Source: Anaerobutyricum hallii
GTDB lineage: Bacteria > Bacillota > Clostridia > Lachnospirales > Lachnospiraceae
Assembly: GCF_900209925.1 (NCBI RefSeq)
Contig: NZ_LT907978.1
Coordinates: forward strand, 3,071,001 to 3,135,000
Length of the DNA stretch: 64,000 nt
Reading direction: 5' to 3'
Both the position numbers and the translations under genes were made by a program. Positions within the stretch are counted from its first letter, which is position 1; every line of letters starts with the position of its first letter. Positions 61,202 to 64,000 of the stretch are shown here, one piece after another. The notes under the pieces were generated by a model. That model did no database searches and was not told where the DNA came from. It saw nothing but the letters and a program-made list of their open reading frames with translations.

Positions 61202-62132
61202 ATACTAATTTGTAGATTTCGTATAGACGAAAAAAGAAATAATACCATATCCCATCTGCTCTGTAATCGCTGTGTTTAAAATGCTCATTCGCATCTTAAA
61301 CACGCTCCGAAGCCGCATCTGGGATATGGTATTATTTCTTTTTTCTGACTATCCAAATCTACAGTTGGTGAGAATGGGGATTGCCCAGAAGGCTATGGTT
61401 TTCATTAGAATGAATATCTCTAGAAGAAGATACTTTCTTATTCGATTGTATAAAAATTATATTTACCTACTCCTACCTCATGGAGAATTTTTCTCTGGTT
61501 AGCTCACATAATCTTCTAGAGAATCCCCTTCTCTTTCCAACAAAAATAATTAATTTGCTATTTGTTATCAAAATCAGACAGCCGCTGAAACAAAATTTTA
61601 TGCTGAATTGTAGGAAAACTATGGTAAAGAAAAAAGAATGGTTATAAGTATTGCATTTTGTGACTTTGCGCTGTGGAATTCTGACCATAGGAACTTGGGA
61701 TTCGTTTTTCCCAAGTTCCTGTTTTTCTGGGCAGAATGGAATGCTTAGCGCAACGGAACAAAATCAAACTTATGACCATTCTTTTTTCTTTAGAAGACTC
61801 CATACAATTCAGCAGGAATATATCCTCTTCTGGGCAATCCCCTTTTTCTTAAACAAAAGTACTAATTTGATGGACTAAAGGGATGAAAACCAAAAATTTG
61901 AATGTCAACCCTTTAGAATTTAATTTCTCGGAAAGTTGTAGTCTTCTGGTGCATTCCATATTGCCAAACTGTAGATTTAGATTAGACAGAAAAAAGAAAT
62001 ACTGCCCTATCCCAGATGCGGCTTCGGAGCGTGTTTAAGATGCGAATAAGCATTTTAAACACAGCGACTATAGAGCAGATGGGATATGGTATTATTTCTT
62101 TTTTCGTCTACACGAAATCTACAAATTAGTAT
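61202..62132. repeat. 930-bp block of nested palindromes (E4)
   Basis: Fills the gap between convergent mutS2 and trmL. The outer about 165 bp on each side (61202-61365 and 61965-62132) are inverted copies containing P palindromes 61225-61345 and 61988-62105. In the centre is another palindrome, 61626-61791. Short frames in the block are not credible genes. Confidence 0.8.
61626..61791. repeat. Central long palindrome of E4
   Basis: AAAGAAAAAAGAATGGT pairs with ACCATTCTTTTTTCTTT (one-base bulge near the middle); the inner hairpin is AGGAACTTGGGA..TCCCAAGTTCCT. Similar in plan to the palindrome at 48204-48455. Confidence 0.75.
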
Positions 62133-62624
62133 TTACCATTCATATTTGTGGAGCTGTCCTTCGAGCTCGAGTTCTTTGAATCCCTGCTGTCTTAATGCTT
62201 CATACAGAACGATTGCTACAGAGTTTCCAAGATTCAGTGAGCGGATATGATCGAGCATCGGGATACGAACAGCGGTTTCTTTATGTTCGAGTAAGATTTC
62301 TTCCGGGATTCCGGCACTTTCTTTTCCGAACATGATGTAGCAGCCGTCTTCGTATTCTACATCTGTGTATGTCTGTTTTGACTTTGTTGTTGCCATGTAA
62401 ATTTTTGCTCCGGGATTTTTCGCAAGAAAGTCTTCAAAGTTTACATAGGTGCGGACATCTAATTTATCCCAGTAATCAAGTCCGGCACGTTTGAGCATTT
62501 TGTCGTTGATTTTGAAGCCAAGTGGCTCGATCAGGTGAAGAACGCTTCCGGTTGCTACGCAGGTTCTTCCGATATTTCCGGTGTTTGCCGGCATTTCCGG
62601 CTCATGTAATACAATGTTTACCAT
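62133..62624 (-). CDS. trmL: tRNA (cytidine(34)-2'-O)-methyltransferase
   Basis: 163 aa, SPOUT fold of the SpoU group. Motifs: PEMPANTGNIGRTC, MFGKESAGIPEEIL, RIPMLDHIRSLNLGNSVAIVLYEALRQ. Methylates the wobble base of tRNA-Leu in known cases. Its stop lies at the edge of the palindrome block. Confidence 0.95.
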   Translation of the reverse strand: MVNIVLHEPEMPANTGNIGRTCVATGSVLHLIEPLGFKINDKMLKRAGLDYWDKLDVRTYVNFEDFLAKNPGAKIYMATTKSKQTYTDVEYEDGCYIMFGKESAGIPEEILLEHKETAVRIPMLDHIRSLNLGNSVAIVLYEALRQQGFKELELEGQLHKYEW

Positions 62625-62657
62625 AATTATTCCTCGATATTTCTTTATTTACTACTA

Positions 62658-63833
62658 TTACAGGTTTTTCTCTTTACGTAGTCTTTCAACAAAGTTTGCT
62701 AAACGTCCTAATGCTTCTTTTAATTCTTCGATGGAATACGCATAAGAGATTCTAAGGAACCCTTCTCCGCAGTCACCAAAGGCGGTTCCTGGAATGACTG
62801 CTACTTCTTCTTCGTGTAAGAAACGGTTTGCAAATTCATCGGAGCTCATTCCAAATTCTTTGATGCATGGGAACAGATAAAATGCGCCTTCCGGTTCAAA
62901 ACATTTTAGCCCCATTTCTGAGAAAAGTTCTAATACAAATCGGCGGCGTTGATTATATGCATTCCGCATAATCTGTACGTCTTCTTCTCCGTTTGTCATT
63001 GCCTCGATTGCGGCATACTGACTTGTTGTCGGTGCTGCCATGATCGCAAACTGATGAATTTTTAATATTTGCTGCATGATCAGTTCCGGACCTGTAGCAA
63101 ATCCCATTCTCCATCCGGTCATAGCAAATGACTTACTGAATCCATTGATGATAATCGTTCTGTCTCTCATTCCCGGAAGTGAAGCGATAGAACAGTGATC
63201 TTGTCCGTAGGTAAGTTCTGCATAAATCTCATCGGAAATGACATACAGATCTTTTTCTTTTATAATTTCGGCGATTGGCTCTAAGTCTTCGCGAGTCATA
63301 ATTGCACCTGTTGGATTATTCGGATAAGATAAAATTAAAATCTTTGTTTTATCTGTAATCGCGGCAAGTAATTCTTCGGGCTGTAATTTAAATTGATTCT
63401 CTTCTTTTAAATTAATCGTGACCGGAACTCCATCTGCCAGCTTAATGCAAGGAAGATAGGATACGAACGCCGGCTCCGGTAAAATAACTTCATCTCCCGG
63501 ATTAATCATTGCGCGGAGTGCAAGGTCAATTCCTTCACTTCCGCCGACTGTTACTACGATTTCATGTACAGGGTCATATTCTAAATCATATTTACGATAC
63601 ATGTAGTGTGCGATTGCTTTTCGAAGTTCTAACAGTCCGGCATTCGATGTATAAAAAGTGCGTCCTTTTTCCAAAGAATAGATGCCTTCCTCACGAATAT
63701 GCCATGGTGTGTCAAAATCCGGCTCACCTACCCCAAGAGAAATCGCATTGGGCATTTCCTGTACCAGATCAAAAAATTTGCGGATTCCCGATGGTTTCAT
63801 TTCCACTACTTTATCAGATAAGGGATTTCTCAT
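62658..63833 (-). CDS. Class I pyridoxal-phosphate aminotransferase
   Basis: 391 aa. PLP Lys in INGFSKSFAMTGWRMGF; NNPTGAIM and the Asp in VISDEIYAELTY are standard. It belongs to the aspartate/aromatic aminotransferase subgroup (PatA-like). The start codon overlaps the stop of an Lrp/AsnC regulator (ATGA), a common pair that suggests amino-acid-responsive control. Donor and acceptor not decided. Confidence 0.92.
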   Translation of the reverse strand: MRNPLSDKVVEMKPSGIRKFFDLVQEMPNAISLGVGEPDFDTPWHIREEGIYSLEKGRTFYTSNAGLLELRKAIAHYMYRKYDLEYDPVHEIVVTVGGSEGIDLALRAMINPGDEVILPEPAFVSYLPCIKLADGVPVTINLKEENQFKLQPEELLAAITDKTKILILSYPNNPTGAIMTREDLEPIAEIIKEKDLYVISDEIYAELTYGQDHCSIASLPGMRDRTIIINGFSKSFAMTGWRMGFATGPELIMQQILKIHQFAIMAAPTTSQYAAIEAMTNGEEDVQIMRNAYNQRRRFVLELFSEMGLKCFEPEGAFYLFPCIKEFGMSSDEFANRFLHEEEVAVIPGTAFGDCGEGFLRISYAYSIEELKEALGRLANFVERLRKEKNL

Positions 63834-64000
63834 GGTGTCACCTTCATTCTGTTAGCTGGCTCTTTATCAATAAGAATCATTCCATGATCTTTATACTTTT
63901 TCAGAACAAAATGTGTTGCCGTACCGGCAACTGCCTCTAATGTTGAAAGCTTCGTTGATACAAACATGGATACTTCTTTTAATGTTTTTCCTTCTAAAAA
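63830..64000 (-). CDS. Lrp/AsnC family regulator, C-terminal end (partial)
   Basis: The last 56 residues are visible; the 5' end lies beyond the window. EVSMFVSTKLSTLEAVAGTA and THFVLKKYKDHGMIL are the ending of Lrp/AsnC regulators with the RAM ligand domain. It overlaps the aminotransferase start by ATGA, so one message is likely. Confidence 0.85.
   Translation of the reverse strand, partial: FLEGKTLKEVSMFVSTKLSTLEAVAGTATHFVLKKYKDHGMILIDKEPANRMKVTP

Noticed and set aside
61272-61878. Short frames inside the 930-bp palindrome block
   Set aside because: They cross hairpin stems, lack SDs and show no recognisable protein features.

Overview
The window looks like a low-GC anaerobic Firmicute chromosome, most likely a gut Lachnospiraceae (inference). 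The support is a glycyl-radical pyruvate formate-lyase, a class B sortase pilus, a flavodoxin/FeoA iron set, DUF3793 and DUF6110 type proteins, and strong AGGAGG ribosome sites. No tRNA, rRNA, CRISPR array or prophage was seen.

Region 1 (1-8.5 kb) starts with the end of a MATE transporter. A minus-strand pilus operon follows, in the order tip adhesin, small coiled-coil protein, signal-peptidase-like protein, FctA-like major pilin, class B sortase, FctB-like anchor. This is the gene order of streptococcal FCT pilus islands. The signal-peptidase-like protein has lost both catalytic residues, as in the streptococcal SipA assembly factor. Upstream lies a 24-bp inverted-repeat pair enclosing a promoter and a terminator, next to a tyrosine recombinase gene. 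This is a phase-variation switch, and as written its promoter points away from the pilus genes (OFF).

Region 2 (8.5-14.5 kb) is an iron/metal group: flavodoxin, DUF3793, a P1B-like ATPase with an altered transmembrane motif, DUF6110 and FeoA. Two kinds of dyad operator are shared between their promoters. A secreted GHL10 glycoside hydrolase-like protein follows.

Region 3 (14.5-29.5 kb) is a large amine cluster. It holds agmatine deiminase, N-carbamoylputrescine amidase, an iron alcohol dehydrogenase, a four-part FAD/Fe-S dehydrogenase of the opine-oxidase/HcnABC type, two ornithine-cyclodeaminase-fold proteins, PotABCD, a PII protein with an unusual T-loop and a LuxR-type regulator. Together they suggest uptake of agmatine/polyamines, conversion to putrescine and anaerobic amine oxidation.

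Region 4 (29.5-44.5 kb) is a cell-surface glycopolymer cluster: UDP-galactopyranose mutase, two paralogous copies of a two-gene module (a GT2-CDP-glycerol transferase fusion plus a TagB-like protein), a hexapeptide acyltransferase, a DUF6056-like membrane protein and a Big2-PIG-L deacetylase. A split ThrE-type exporter ends it.

Region 5 (44.5-50 kb) carries pflB and pflA. They are bracketed by two collinear, inverted copies of a roughly 720-bp composite hairpin element. A ZTP (pfl-motif) riboswitch with its own promoter and terminator lies between the left copy and pflB, followed by another structured repeat and FNR-like dyads.

Region 6 (50-64 kb) is mostly housekeeping: prfC, an MFS exporter, a Trp-motif repeat protein of unknown function, a diguanylate cyclase, rlmD, a YhaM-type exonuclease, acylphosphatase, mutS2, trmL, an aminotransferase and the end of an Lrp/AsnC regulator. 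A 930-bp block of nested palindromes separates mutS2 from trmL. The same palindrome families recur at 9.8, 44.5, 49.3 and 61.2 kb.
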